From the NCBI GenBank assembly GCA_029204225.1, contig CM055114.1, positions 15,934,064 through 15,998,063 on the forward strand: DNA of 64,000 bases. The letters are read 5' to 3'. The position numbers and the translations under genes were made by a program. Under the pieces are notes generated by a model. It saw nothing but the letters and a program-made list of their open reading frames with translations, was not told the origin of the DNA and ran no database searches. This document shows, in pieces, positions 23,717-35,797 of this stretch. Source of the DNA: Diphasiastrum complanatum (lineage: Eukaryota; Streptophyta; Lycopodiopsida; Lycopodiales; Lycopodiaceae). The number at the start of each line of letters is the position of its first letter. The stretch's first letter is position 1.

Positions 23717-25734
23717 TCCACCCCACCTTTATAAAATCTGATGTCCTCATCAGATGTTAGATTAAAGTAAAGGTGTCTCCCAATTAAAATAACTATACAT
23801 TTAAGCTACTTGGCACAGTACTCAATTTACTGGCCACTTTTTATTAACATTGAAGCTGCCACACCACAAGTCGGAGGCTCAGCTCTTTGTACTGAAAGAT
23901 TACATAACTTGAAAATATATCTTTGTCTGGAAAAAGCGTAGATTTGATATCGCTTTCGTAAAACCCAAAAACCTTATTAACTGGTGACAGAGGCCTTTCT
24001 TTGAAATGTTCGCCCCTGTCGCTTCTGACTTTCGACTTTGGAACTCCTTTGAGCTCCTGATTTGTCCTTGATGCACTTTGTGTTGAGCTCTTTGAGCTCC
24101 AGATTTGTTCAATTCCGCACAGGTATCAGGGCTCCCTGAGCCGAAGGATTTATCGTTTGATTGCCCACTTTATGGTCCACTCCGTGCCTTGTTGCTTCTG
24201 CACCTTGACTTCTCTCCTTGTCCTAGCCTGATCTTGATACTTTTCCATCTTGGCTCTTTAAGGTAGGCAAAGATTGAGTACTCCGCAATGCACCTCTCAC
24301 TTAGCTTGAAGTAGCTCTTTGAATCAGCCCAAATGTAACCATTGACCTCGTGGAAAGCCAAAGGGTCGCACCAGTTTGATCCGCATCCGAACGATCTCTT
24401 CGCGTTTGTTTGAAGCACCATGTCCGTCGCGCAAAACTTGACTTTCACAATTCCATCACTGGTCAGTTGCCTCACAGTCAAAACAAGAAGTGTACATCGA
24501 GCTTGGCTTCAAGTAGCTCTCTTTGAATCAGACACATGCACCCAGAGTTTGCACTAGTCCGATCTCAACGCGAACTGTCCCTTAGCGTCCGTTCGAAATA
24601 CCAAGTCTCTCATGCAAGACTCAACTTTCACAGTTCCTTCATTGATCAGCTGCCTTACACGTAACACAAGCCAGCGTACTCATTGTTTCCTCATCATTGA
24701 TGGTCCAGAGAAAGCCTATAACAAACTTTCCTTTCCACAACAAAAACTCGTCAACTTATTAGATCCAAAGTTCGCCAGTCTCCTCGTGTGAGTATGGCTA
24801 GGTCACCTTGAATTTGCCCCCATTTTGATCAACTTTCATTCAAAATTTGCCCCAAGAGAGAGGTGTATGTAATAGTTCCCCTCCACTTATAAAATCAGCT
24901 GATCGGACTTAGAGTAGAGTTCTTCGGACAAAAAGCCTTTTCAGCACTTTGCTTCCCATCTGCTAGGATTATGGCTCGATCCAACTTGTTGCCAATCTCT
25001 AAAGAGGATCCTAGTCTTTTCCCCTTTGAGGAAAAACCCAACTGATACTGGATATCACCCATGCTCAGTGAGTTTCAGTTCCGAAGGTGGCCGTCCCAAA
25101 ATGAAGACCAACTGCTCCATAGAAGATCTCCCCTGAAATTGCCCTTTCCAACTTTTGACTTCCTGCTTGCGTCTGGTGGGCGTTGTCGCAAATGAAACTA
25201 ACCCAAGAAACAGGCTAGCCATCCATCCTTTGCAAACATTGAGTCGTTTCGTTGTCGTTCACGTGCGAGTACTTGAACTGCAAATCCGTCGCACAGATTC
25301 TGGATATCGCCCATGCTCAGTGAGTTTTCAGTTCCGAAGGTGGCCGTCCCAAAATGAAGACCAACTGCTCCATAGAAGATCTCCCCTGAAATTGCCCTTT
25401 CCAACTTTTGACTTCCTGCTTGCGTCTGGTGGGCGTTGTCGCAAATGAAACTAACCCAAGAAACAGGCTAGCCATCCATCCTTTGCAAACATTGAGTCGT
25501 TTCGTTGTCGTTCATGTGTGAGTACTTGAACTGCAAATCCGCCCCACAGATTCTGTAGTCCTCTTTGTTTGATGGTATCAGCCTTCAAAAGAAAAGGTTC
25601 CTTCTCGAGCCATCAGCTCCTTGTATCACAAGCAATCATGCAAACCAAGCAAAGCACGAGTACTAAGACTCACCACGAATACATACAATTAAGACACTCA
25701 GGCAGGTTTACTAACAAGTAATAAGGACAAGGTC
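23717..25734 (-). other. L1 interior with coding-like internal duplications
   Basis: No retroviral domains. Two diverged ~190-bp units (about 24293-24487 and 24500-24675) both read on the minus strand like one peptide module: 'VRQLTSDGIVKVKFCATDMV' and the related 'RQLINEGTVKVESCMRD', each followed by 'AK..F...S.WC'. A 252-bp exact-looking tandem duplication (25051-25302, 25303-25554) follows. These could be captured host-gene exons or an unknown gag-side ORF; I do not recognise the protein. Confidence 0.5.
25051..25554. repeat. 252-bp tandem duplication inside L1
   Basis: Two nearly identical units starting at 25051 and 25303 (both 'GATATC.CCCATGCTCAGTG'). The near identity suggests it arose late in the element's history. 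Confidence 0.92.
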
Positions 25735-26305
25735 CCCCTTTGAGATGGTCCTGCCAACGGACCTTTGGCTGGCCGCGCCCATACAAATCGCACGGAATCA
25801 GCCCACCTAGGACACCCCTCCAACTATCCGTGCTTTCACCATTAAGCAGCACATTGCCTCAGTCACGCCCCACCACTTTTTGGTCGATAGCCCTTATACC
25901 TAAACGATCGGCAGCTATCCTGCACCGGCAGCTAACCACCCGTGCTTTACACCCGAATTCGAGCAGCATCTCTGTATCAATGGTTAACCCGTACAGTTTG
26001 AATATGTCGACCCGCACCCCACAAGTTACAGACCGTGCTTTCATCTCCCTAGTCAACACTTTGCCTCATCCATCCTACGTGCAGACAGCGCCATGCCCGA
26101 ACCGCGAGAACTGACCGTGCTTACACCTCAAGGGCAGCACCTTGACTCATCAAGTCACCCGTTCTGCCGACCACCCCGACCGTGGACGGACCCGTGCTTA
26201 CACTGTGGGCAGCACCTTGCACAACAGTTGTCTTCATGAACCCCAAACCGTGGCCATTTCCGTGAGATCTGCATAGCTGACCGGCCAGTCGGCTCTGATA
26301 CCACA
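25735..26305 (-). promoter_or_regulatory. L1 primer-binding site and shared 5' leader
   Basis: The complement of 26291-26303 reads TGGTATCAGAGCC, the usual plant iMet primer site, two bases from the LTR. The following ~550 bp match the Gypsy leader at 35220-35797, including 'CCACCACTTTTTGGTCGATA'. Conservation of a non-coding leader between a coding and a non-coding element suggests packaging or dimerisation signals; that role is inferred. Confidence 0.8.
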
Positions 26306-27557
26306 TGTAGCGCAGGCATCCCAAAGGGAGCCGGGAACCACGACTTAGCTTCCCAGCCTTCAACTCTTGCCATCCAAACCCACTTGACATACAAGCAGCC
26401 AACTCGCCAACAACGATCAGACTTAACCAACTTGAAGTTCCGAAAACCAACATTGAGATCCAACCTGGCGCCATGCCAGATCGGGGGTCCCGATGTGGGT
26501 GACTTCCCTCCAAGCAAGCCGCCCGACATACATCAAACTTAACCAACTCGAAGCTTCGTTACAAACGAGTAACATGCATTCCAACAAGCGGTCTGACTTA
26601 CATCAGACTTAACCAACTGAAAGCTTCGTCACGAGTGCTGGAAGCCAACCTGGCGCCACACCAAACTGGACAGCCATAAACAGGTAACATCCACCCAAGC
26701 AAGCCATCCAACTCAGCCGACAGGTTAGAGCCTGTTCCCAAGAGCTTAACCCATTCACGTTCATGCAAGGAACACTCAGAACCACAAGCCGCGACAGATA
26801 TGGAAACAACCAGTTCTTGGACCAAATAGTCCCGACAGCATACCGCTGGCGCCACGGACCGAATGGTCCCGACGGCATACCGCTGGCGTCCCGGGATACG
26901 ACCCTCAGCTATGTGCCAAGTCAAAAATTTTGAAAGCGGCCTTACAACTGGCGCTTTTACCGAACACTGAAACCCAGAAGGTAATCAGAGTCAGTTTGAG
27001 AAAAATCCCACTTTATTGATAAATCTGAGAAGGTTACATTTCAAGTGTGTGACCGACCCTAGTCTCTGAGGCGCTAGCATGCCAAGGCGAGAGCCATGAC
27101 AACATTCCAGCAAGGGAGGCTGAGACTTGGTTGGAGCTCGCCCTGAGTCGCAACCCGCACTCCCCTATAGTATTGGTGTGATTCGGCACCCCCCCCCCCC
27201 CCCTCATACCAAGCACTCTACCCAAGCTGGTAAAGCACATTTTTCTCTCTCTAGGATTTTCTCTTTCTAGAAAGTCATTTTCTCTCTCTAGATTTTATTG
27301 ATCCCCAGGCTTCCTTTAATCATGCCTAGATCGTGTGAGGTGATTGCACATCGATCTGAGCTCTCTGGACTTCGCTAGAACCGATCAAAGATTTTCAGCC
27401 ATAGGAACTTGGCGCCGGCTGGTTTTTTGGTCAAAGTGGCGCCGGGAGCAGTGCCGGCACCCTTGGCGCCGGGAGCAGCAGGGGCGCTGCTGGCGCCGAG
27501 GACATAGCTGGCGCCGATGGCGCCGGAAGTAAAGCTTGTAAAGGTAGCTTTACAACA
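26306..27557 (-). repeat. L1-family 5' LTR
   Basis: 1252 bp, paired with the left LTR. Six GGCGCC palindromes lie between 27411 and 27524. Long C run at 27190-27203. Confidence 0.92.
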
Positions 27558-28589
27558 GCAAGGCATGCGGTAGTCTCCTTGTCTTTTCCCTATGCAGCTG
27601 CAAAATGGACTTGGTATAAAAACAAGAAACCTGAAAGTGTAAATTTATAATATTTCAATATTTCAAAGCATGTATAAGATATTTGAACTCCAAGTCTACT
27701 AAAATAGATAGAAATTCATTTTATAGGTTGCAATTTTGAATTCGGTGAATTGCGCCTCAGTGCACCATCTTGCTACGAGAGAAACTAAGTGTTCGGGAAA
27801 GCCGACATAGTCCATGAATGGAACTGGCATCTTTTCTTAAAAAATCGGCATGGAAAAAATTGTATAGGGGAAAAAACCAGCAAGTAAGAGCTTGTCACTC
27901 AATACAGGCCGGAGAACTCTTTCACATATCCAATAATATTAACTAATCAATTATTGCTTTTACTTTTTTAGATATAGCCTATAAGTTGTAGGACCCTAAT
28001 ACTTCTAAAATATTAAATAGCTAAGATGTAATATATTTTGGCATTGAATTATTGACTTGAAAGATAAAGGTATAATCCAAAATCACAACTTAGTCATGTT
28101 GTCAACACACTAGAATTTTGAATTCCAGATTTGAATACTTCAAGAAATAAACAACTTATACTCAGACTCAAGGAAAATTGTTGCTACTCAATAGCAACAA
28201 TATCAAGATCATGATATATAGCTTTTGTTTTCTCTTGAAGATCCACAAGAATTTGAACACCCTGTCAAATATTGATGAATCTACCTGTTATCTTATTGGC
28301 AATAATCGATAATTGTCGATGAAACACTCACACCACCTAACTTAGATATCTAGGCAGAAGCAATGGATATAAAATATTATTCTCTGACAAAAAAACAAGA
28401 CCTGGCCCGATTGTCGAATTGCCTATAGAAAGAAATGTAGATGATTCCAAATCAAGTATAAAACAGATGAAGGCATAGATCAAAGGAAAGCTTAACTAGT
28501 GGCCAGAGGATTTTGTTAAAACCTCTAGTATTTATTACTTTGAAACTTTTTGTCCTAAGCATTATTCGATTAGATTGTTACTATCTTAT

Positions 28590-29145
28590 GTTGTTGTAGC
28601 AAATCTTGAAGTACACCAGTTTGATGTACAAACAACATATCTTAATGGAGTTATTAGAAAAATATGTTTACATGATGCAGCCAGAAGGTTATGTAATTAA
28701 TTGCAAAGAAGATCATGTATGCAAATTCCAAAAAGCACTTGATGGCTAAAAGGAATCTACCTCACATGACTTCAAATATTAAATTCTTTTCTCATTTGAC
28801 ATAGATTTGAACCAAGCTCTATAGATTCAAATGTTTACATCAAAGCCATGTGAAAATCTTTTATAATCATTGCTTTGTATGTTGACAACACCTACCAATA
28901 ATGTCTGTCTTATCAAAGATATTAAGAAGATGTTGTCTTTAGAATTTGACATGACAGACCTAGGTGAAGCTCATTATTGTCTCAAAATCCAAATGATCAT
29001 GGAGACAAATTGTAAGAATCACCAAGTGAAGATGAGACTAGATCCTATTACATGCAATCAAAAGGACACATGTGGATCAAAACCACCCAACCAACAGAAA
29101 ATGGCTAGTCAATACCCTACCCACTTCACCCCCATGCCATGGTGA
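28590..29145 (+). pseudogene. Decayed Copia reverse transcriptase fragment (copy 2)
   Basis: Counterpart of 3290-3845. Clearest piece: 'LEFDMTDLGEAHYCLKIQ' near 28940, slightly closer to the Copia consensus (TDLGE) than copy 1. Confidence 0.75.
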
Positions 29146-29515
29146 ATGAATGCAAGAGAGGAGGGGATCCTGGCTTCATAGATCAGAAAATCCAATAGGG
29201 AGATGGGCGAGTTTCCATAATATATATTCTCTCCCATGAGGAGAGAATATTCCACTTAGGATCCCCATGCAACCTAAATAAGCTATTGACGTCCTATTCT
29301 TGCATTATAGCAATCAAACACCATGCAAGTGCTCTTATGTCCAATTATAGGTCTGGGCCCTCATAAGATTATTAATTACATTACTGGACAAGCCTGAAAG
29401 TAATAACCTTTTACACCGGAGTAGCTGGCTATCCTTGTAGAGAATTATTCCAAGTCCCACCTGTTGGACATGGACGTAACATTCTTCCCCCCTTAATCAA
29501 GTTCTGTCCTCAGGT

Positions 29516-30441
29516 GTGCATATGGATGCATCAAAGTATGCAGTTGGAGCTGTCTTAACCCAGCCAAGAGAACACAAAAAGGATTTTCCAATCCGATTTG
29601 CAAGCCATCAGCTCAGTGATTCAAAGGTAAATTACTCGACAACGAAGCAGGAGGCACTGGCCATGATTTACGCGGTTAAGAAGTTTCGGCATTATTTCAT
29701 GGCCACACATTTTGCCTTTTATACGGACCATCAGCCCTTGCTATATCTTGTTAATAAAATTTGCAACACATGGAGAATCACTCTTGGTTACTTCTATTGT
29801 TGGATTTTGATTTTCGGATAGTGGTTCGCAAGGGAAAGCAGCATTATATGGCGGATCATGTCTCATGAATCAAGGGAAGGGAAACTGTAGCCCTACTTGA
29901 TGATGAGATACCTAATGCGGCCCTATTTTATATCGACATAGTACCTGAATGGGCCGCTGACATAGTTGAATATCTAATGTGGGGCCAACAAGATAAATCT
30001 TTACCCAAGGCGATACAGTGGAAACTGATTCTAAAATCTAGACCTTATCAACTGATTGCCGGCCAATTGTATCGAAGAGGACTAGATGGTATTCTTCGAA
30101 GGTGTATTCTTTCACATGAGACCACCCAAATCATTTCAATTTCACATAAAGGCATGCGTGGTGGTCATTTTGCAGCAGTTTACAAGACCCTGTAATCAGG
30201 ATGCTGGTGGCCAACGATTCATAAGGATACGGAGGAATACCTGAAGAAGTGCGATGTGTGCCAAAGAGCTAGAAGGCCGACACAGTTGAACTACGATTTG
30301 TTGCATCCAATTCTAGCTCAAGTGCCATTCGAGAAGTGGGGATTGGACTATATTGGTTCAATTCACCATGCCGCAAGAAGTTCACAAGCTTGATATATTA
30401 TTGTGGCAACAGACTACCTCACCAAGTGGGCCGAAGCCAAT
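29516..30441 (+). pseudogene. Old Gypsy pol: RNase H to integrase, 5' half
   Basis: RNase H reads 'MDASKYAVGAVLTQ', 'TTKQEALAMIYAVKKF' and 'YTDHQPLLYLVNK'. After a frameshift comes the integrase zinc domain ('HKGMRGGHFAAVY', 'CDVCQRARRPT') and the core start ('GLDYIGSI', 'ATDYLTKW'), broken by stops. The frame is interrupted at 30441 by the inserted Gypsy and resumes at 36717. The same lineage is seen on the minus strand at 63377-64000. Confidence 0.88.
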
Positions 30442-31358
30442 TGTTGCACCGGCGCCTCAAAGGGCACTGGGACTTGAGTGGTTTCCCCAACACGCGCTTA
30501 AGTCTAACATTCATCCATCATGCACTTACATAAAAGCCAACTCAGAAACGTAACAAGCTTAACCATTCAGACTTAAGAAAACTGGAATCCCAACCAACCC
30601 GAAAGCCAACTCAGAATCCGTCCCCAAAAGGTAACCAAAGGCAAAGACAAGCCACACATGAAATCCAAGGCATAGTGGTCGCCAAACTGACCAATTGGCA
30701 TAGCGGCAAGCCCCATAACGATGACAGGGACCCTTAGGCGCCAGCGACGCAAAAAGGTTGTAGTAAGGGTCCTTCCACTTGGACCAGTCCCGGAGGCGAA
30801 ACCGAAATGGTAATCATCCCCAAGGATCAACTTTATTAGATTTGGAAGAGATTACATTCATACATAGACTGACCGGTCTCGGGGCCACCAACACGTGCTG
30901 GGCATTGTGCCTGGCTCGTGCTGGTAGAGGGAGCTGAGACCTGGCGACTGGATTCCTGGCGCTGGTTGAGCTGCCCAAGTTTCTGTCTGCCGGACTCCCC
31001 CTATAGTTCTGCTGTGATTCGGCGCACCCCCTCTATTCTGAAACATAGTGCTTTCTGGTAAAGCACGCTTTTTGGGACTTAGTTTTTATTTTGCTGATTA
31101 AGCCTGGCAAGCCTGGCAGAATCAGTCTGGCTCCCGGACATGGGTCCCGGGAGCCGTTCCGGTGGCAGAATCAACTTGCTTCCTGATAGGCCATGACTCG
31201 AGCTCCAGAGCTAGCTCATGACTTGTGACTACTTGACTGGCTCACCACAGGTCGGAGGCTCAGTCCTTGACGTTCTAACTTGCTCTGGGACTTTAGGGAG
31301 TGTCACCCCTTAGAGTCTTACAGGGCACGTTGGGTGCACCTGAGTCAGCTTTACAACA
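30442..31358 (-). repeat. Gypsy 3' LTR
   Basis: 917 bp. Differs from its partner at a modest number of sites, including G/A and C/T differences near its start. Followed by a purine-rich tract on the element strand (complement of TCCTCCCCTCG, 31359 on). Confidence 0.92.
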
Positions 31359-31599
31359 TCCTCCCCTCGTTTGAAAAAGCTGATGTCCTCATCAGGGCCA
31401 AACTAGACCTAGGACGTATGACACGGGCTTAATTCACCGGCCTTAGCAACTTTGAATTACAAAATACATTGGCAGTAGCACAGGAAAAGTGTAGATAAAG
31501 TTCACTTACGTAAAACCTGTGTAAAGCTGCAAGTGATTCATTGGCAAACTTAAGAAAAATACCGGAAAGTTCCTTGAACTTCAGAATGGCCATGAATGT

Positions 31600-34500
31600 T
31601 TATGTAAGAGGCATGCCGCCAGGTAGTGCTTTGTGTGCCGATCTGGGAAAATGGCTATTGCGTTGGTTCTTCTGCAGATAATCTGCTAGTACTTCAGGGG
31701 CTCCCTCCTTAAGTTTGTCTTCGTACTCCCAAGAAGCCTCAATAAGTGGAGCCCGTAGCCACTTCACTAGATATTCACGTTGAACGCCAGTTCGCTTTCT
31801 ATGTGTCAATATTTGTTCTGGTACAAGCTGCCTCTTCGTATCATCAAGTGTCGTTGGTGGGTGACGGAGTTCGTGTTGCCGATCAAATCGCTCATCTGGT
31901 TTGTACCGTTTGAGTAATGAGATATGAAACACATTGTGTATATCCAAGCTGGATGGCAACGCTAATCGATAAGCCACTGGGTTGATCTTCTTGGTGACAT
32001 AATATGGTCCCGCATAAGGTCGAGCAAACTTATGAGAAAAACCTTTTGGTAGCGCAATGTTCTTTGTGTTCAGCCATACTTGATCACCTTCCTCAAATTC
32101 CAGTTCTCGTCGATGTGGGTTTACGTCCGCTGCCATACTCCTTTGTGACTGCTCTAAAAACGCCTTCACCTCGGTCAGCTTTGTGTGCCACTCATTGATG
32201 AATTCCTCTACAGTGGGTACTGGTGTTTCCTGCACGCCTGTAAGAAAAGAGCTTGGAACAATCGGTAGCCGACCATTGCTTATCTCGGAGGGTGCCCTTC
32301 CAGTAGATCTGTTCACTTGGTTGTTATGTGCAAACTCGAGAATATCCAAGTAGTTGACCCAATCGGATTGGTCCCAAGCGACATAATTTCGTAAATATTG
32401 TTCAATCTGTCGATTGACTACCTCCGTTTGCCCATCTATCTGAGGATGATATGCAGCACTGAAATTCAATCCGGTTCCCACGAGGCGAAATAGACAAGTC
32501 CAAAACTTTCCGACGAACTTGGTGTCTCGGTCAGAAATAATCGTTCTAGGCAGGCCGTGGTATTTGAAAACACATTTGAAAAATAATCTTGCCACTTCTT
32601 CAGCTGTCACTGAACTTTTAGTTGGTACTACATGAACTTGCTTTGAAAAGCGGTCAACCACCACATAAATTGAGTCGAATCCTTTGCACCGTGGTAGTTG
32701 AACAGTAAAATCCATGCTCACCGAATCCCATGGGTATGCTGGTACCGATAATGGTTGGAGTAGTCCAGCCGGAGCTAGCGGTTCCACCTTCACTTGTTGA
32801 CATGTCGGACATGTTTGTACATAGGATTCAACGTCTGCCCACATACTTGGCCAATAGAAGCCTCTTTTGAGAAGTTCATACATGCGATTCACCCCTGGAT
32901 GCCCGGCGGCTAGTACGTCATGATGTTCTCGCAAGACTTTCTTCCTCAGGTTGATGTTGTCTGGGACATATACTCTGCGTTGTTTATAAACAACCATTTG
33001 ATCTTTCCAAGTGAAATGTTTATGAGGCTTTCCCAGCTGGAATTCGATCATTAAGTCCTTCGCCAACGCATCTACACCATAATTCTCTCTGATTTCTTGG
33101 AGTAGGTCAGTCACCTGAGTTGTCACTGTTGCCATCAAGTGTTCTTGTCTACTTAGTGCGTCCGCCACCACATTGTTCTTTCCCGCCGTGTGTAAAATGT
33201 CTATATTGAATTTTGAGAGAAAGTTTTGCCATCGCATTTGCTTTGGCGTGAGCATACCTTGGGATGAGAAGTACTTGAGTGATACATTATCAGTGAACGC
33301 CTTAAAGGGTTTTCCTGCCACATAATGTCTCCAATGCTCCACTGCTTGGACTACTGCGACCATTTCTTTTTCATGAGTTGGCCATCGTCGCTCTACGTCA
33401 CTCAATTTCTTTGAAAAATATGCAACAGGTTTTCCGTCTTGCATCAGCACGGCCCCAATAGCAAAGTTCGACGCATCTGTATGTATTTCAAAAGGTTTGC
33501 TAAAGTCCGGTAAGGCAAGGATGGGTTCTTGAGTGATCCGTCGTTTTAGTTCTTGGAACGCTGCTTCACATTCCGGTGTCCATGTCATCTTCAGATGAGT
33601 CTTGGTCTGCTCCAACAGTGGTGCCACAATTTTGCTAAATGCCTCAATGAATCTCCTGTAAAAGTTACATAAGCCCACAAAGGATTTGATGCCATGAACA
33701 GTTTTAGGTGCTAGCCAATCCAAGATAGCCTTGATCTTCTTAGGATCCATTCGAATCCGTCCGTGGCCTATAACATGTCCAAGGAAGTCAACTTCCTCCA
33801 CCACAAACTCACATTTCTCTCTTTTCGCGAACAAGCAGTTCCTCCTCAGTCGTTGGAGAACTGTCCTTAAATGTTGAATGTGATCTTTAAGGTTCCGGCT
33901 AAATACTAATACGTCATCAATGTACACAATGACGAATTCATCCAGGCAGTCTTGAAATATATTGTTCATCAACGTGCAAAAAGTGGCTGGTGCGTTTGTT
34001 AGACCGAATGGCATCACTAGGAACTCGTGACTTCCGTACCGCGTTCGAAACGCCGTTTTGTGCTCATCACCTTTAGCTATTCGAATTTGATGATATCCAG
34101 ATCTGAGATCTATTCGGCTAAAGTATTTGGCATGTTTGAGTTGGTCGAATAGGTCATCAATTCTAGGCATGGGGTGATTGTTCTTGATGGTACTCTTGTT
34201 AAGCATGCGATAATCCACACACATTCGAAGAGTTTTGTCTGCCTTTTCCACGAACAACACTGGGGCTCCAAAAGGTGAAGCGCTAGGTCTAATAAAACCT
34301 TTGTCTATCAATTCACCAAGTTGTCGTTTCAGTTCTGCCAACTCTTCTTGTGACATTCTGTAGGGTGCTCGTGAAATTGGCTCTGTTCCTGGTACCAACT
34401 CAATTTTATGGTCCACTGGTCTTCGAGGAGGTAGCTTAGCTGGGAGTTCCTCCGGGAACACATCGCTAAATTCTTCTAACAGATCTGCCACTTCTTTTGG

Positions 34501-35082
34501 CAAGTTTTCTTGTCGCACGCTTTTCCCTTCTGGGACTTCTCGACAGATGCAAAGAAAGCACTTTGACCTTTTCCCTTTCGCCATTCTTTTCATCACTAAT
34601 GCTGCAACCAGATTTTGTTCAATATCGGTATCCTTAGCATTTCCTCCGGGCAGGGCTTTTGTCACGCAGATTTGTCCCTTATAATCCAAGAGGACCAAGT
34701 TTGAGCTCCTACCCAAAACTGCGATACAGTGTTCATTTAACCAAGGGAGGCCCAAAATCACATCAAAGGCATCCATCTCTAAAATCACAAAGCTAAGTTT
34801 AGCCTTCCATCTTCCAATCTGCACCGGGATGTTCAATGTCGCTTTGTCTGCATCTAGTGCTCCCTTCGCTGTTTCTACCTTGAGAGTAGATGTAACATTC
34901 CTGGTCGGCAAGCTGAATTGTTCCACTATGCTCCTTGAGATATAGTTATGTGAAGCTCCGGAGTCGATTATGAAATCTGACTTCCTCCCCGCGATCTTTC
35001 CTGATAAGAATAACAATCTTGAACCAATCTTGGGAGTTGCCCCATGGAAGTTCCTTTCCATACTTGTGCGTCGTCCACTCAT
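31600..35082 (-). CDS. pol: Gypsy Pol polyprotein (protease-RT-RNase H-integrase-chromodomain), no Gag
   Basis: 1160 codons without a stop, from a true ATG (35082) preceded in frame by TGA. Domains: aspartic protease with DSGAS at 40-44; RT about 215-440 with YIDD at 387-390; RNase H from Asp536 (HTDAS) to about 645; integrase zinc domain (H721/H728, C758, C761); integrase core D791, D851, E887 (D-D-35-E spacing correct); C-terminal chromodomain about 1086-1140 ('[11 protein letters not shown]', 'EYLVKWLR', 'ASWE'). All catalytic residues I can check are present. It copies RNA to cDNA and inserts it; chromodomains steer insertion by reading histone marks. The absence of Gag means particle assembly would depend on another element. 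Confidence 0.94.
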   Translation of the reverse strand: MSGRRTSMERNFHGATPKIGSRLLFLSGKIAGRKSDFIIDSGASHNYISRSIVEQFSLPTRNVTSTLKVETAKGALDADKATLNIPVQIGRWKAKLSFVILEMDAFDVILGLPWLNEHCIAVLGRSSNLVLLDYKGQICVTKALPGGNAKDTDIEQNLVAALVMKRMAKGKRSKCFLCICREVPEGKSVRQENLPKEVADLLEEFSDVFPEELPAKLPPRRPVDHKIELVPGTEPISRAPYRMSQEELAELKRQLGELIDKGFIRPSASPFGAPVLFVEKADKTLRMCVDYRMLNKSTIKNNHPMPRIDDLFDQLKHAKYFSRIDLRSGYHQIRIAKGDEHKTAFRTRYGSHEFLVMPFGLTNAPATFCTLMNNIFQDCLDEFVIVYIDDVLVFSRNLKDHIQHLRTVLQRLRRNCLFAKREKCEFVVEEVDFLGHVIGHGRIRMDPKKIKAILDWLAPKTVHGIKSFVGLCNFYRRFIEAFSKIVAPLLEQTKTHLKMTWTPECEAAFQELKRRITQEPILALPDFSKPFEIHTDASNFAIGAVLMQDGKPVAYFSKKLSDVERRWPTHEKEMVAVVQAVEHWRHYVAGKPFKAFTDNVSLKYFSSQGMLTPKQMRWQNFLSKFNIDILHTAGKNNVVADALSRQEHLMATVTTQVTDLLQEIRENYGVDALAKDLMIEFQLGKPHKHFTWKDQMVVYKQRRVYVPDNINLRKKVLREHHDVLAAGHPGVNRMYELLKRGFYWPSMWADVESYVQTCPTCQQVKVEPLAPAGLLQPLSVPAYPWDSVSMDFTVQLPRCKGFDSIYVVVDRFSKQVHVVPTKSSVTAEEVARLFFKCVFKYHGLPRTIISDRDTKFVGKFWTCLFRLVGTGLNFSAAYHPQIDGQTEVVNRQIEQYLRNYVAWDQSDWVNYLDILEFAHNNQVNRSTGRAPSEISNGRLPIVPSSFLTGVQETPVPTVEEFINEWHTKLTEVKAFLEQSQRSMAADVNPHRRELEFEEGDQVWLNTKNIALPKGFSHKFARPYAGPYYVTKKINPVAYRLALPSSLDIHNVFHISLLKRYKPDERFDRQHELRHPPTTLDDTKRQLVPEQILTHRKRTGVQREYLVKWLRAPLIEASWEYEDKLKEGAPEVLADYLQKNQRNSHFPRSAHKALPGGMPLT

Positions 35083-35219
35083 AAATGTAAGCTCCTCTCA
35101 CAACTCCCAACTAGATCAGATCACCTGGATCAAAAGAAGTAGTCAGGGATAATTCAGGTCCAGGCAAGCACACCACAAACGAACATACCAACCAAAGCTA
35201 AACAGAGGATCCCTCTCAA

Positions 35220-35797
35220 GTCACATTCCCCTTGAGACCGGACGTAGGATCTTTGCCTAGCCGCGCCCACACAAATCTATCACAGAATTAGCCCACGGGG
35301 AAACATCCATCCAACCATCCGTGCTTTCACCATTAAGCAGCACATTGCCTCAGTCACGCCCCACCACTTTTTGGTCGATAGCCCTTATAGCTAAACGATC
35401 GGCAGCTATCCCGCACCGGCAGCTAACCACCCGTGCTTTACACCCAAATTCGAGCAGCATCTCTGTATCAATGGTTAACCCGTACAGTTCGAATATGTCG
35501 CCCCGCACCCCACAAGGTACAGACCATGCTTTCACCTACCTAGGCAGCACTTTGCCTCATCCGTCCTACGTGCAGACAGCGCCAGGCCCGAACCGCGAGA
35601 ACTGACCGTGCTTACACCTCGAGGGCAGCACTTTGACTCATCAAGTCCCCCGTTCTGCCGACCACCCCGACCGTGGACGCACCCATGCTTACACTGTGGG
35701 CAGCACCTTGCGCAACGGTTGTCCTGACAAATCCCAAAAACGTGGCCATCCCTGTGAGACTTGCGTAGCTGACCGGCTAGTCGGCTCTGATACCACA
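35220..35797 (-). promoter_or_regulatory. Gypsy primer-binding site and leader shared with L1
   Basis: The complement of 35783-35795 is TGGTATCAGAGCC, two bases from the LTR. The ~560 bp that follow match the L1 leader at 25735-26305 while the two interiors differ completely. Confidence 0.8.

Larger units (their letters stand above)
22499..27557 (-). mobile_element. Non-autonomous LTR retrotransposon (LARD-like, 'L1')
   Basis: LTRs at 22499-23716 and 26306-27557 begin TGTAGCGC and end TTTACAACA; perfect TSD GCAAG (22494-22498, 27558-27562). The iMet primer site (complement at 26291-26303) lies inside the right LTR and a polypurine tract (complement of TCCACCCCACCTTT, 23717 on) inside the left, so the element is on the minus strand. 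Its ~2.6 kb interior has no protease, RT or integrase. LTR ends, primer site and ~570 bp leader resemble those of the Gypsy at 30442-36716, its probable mobiliser. The untouched insertion site survives in the duplicate at 2251. Confidence 0.92.
21153..29670 (+). repeat. Segmental duplication, copy 2 (split by an LTR element)
   Basis: Same block as 881-4370. Similarity runs from 21153 to the insertion at 22499, resumes at 27558, and ends at 29670 in a Gypsy RNase H frame. Here the flanking Gypsy sequence continues, so copy 2 is the more complete source at its right edge. Confidence 0.92.

Noticed and set aside
30573-31046. Minus-strand ORFs in the Gypsy LTRs (also 35915-36467)
   Set aside because: LTR sequence; no conserved protein features.
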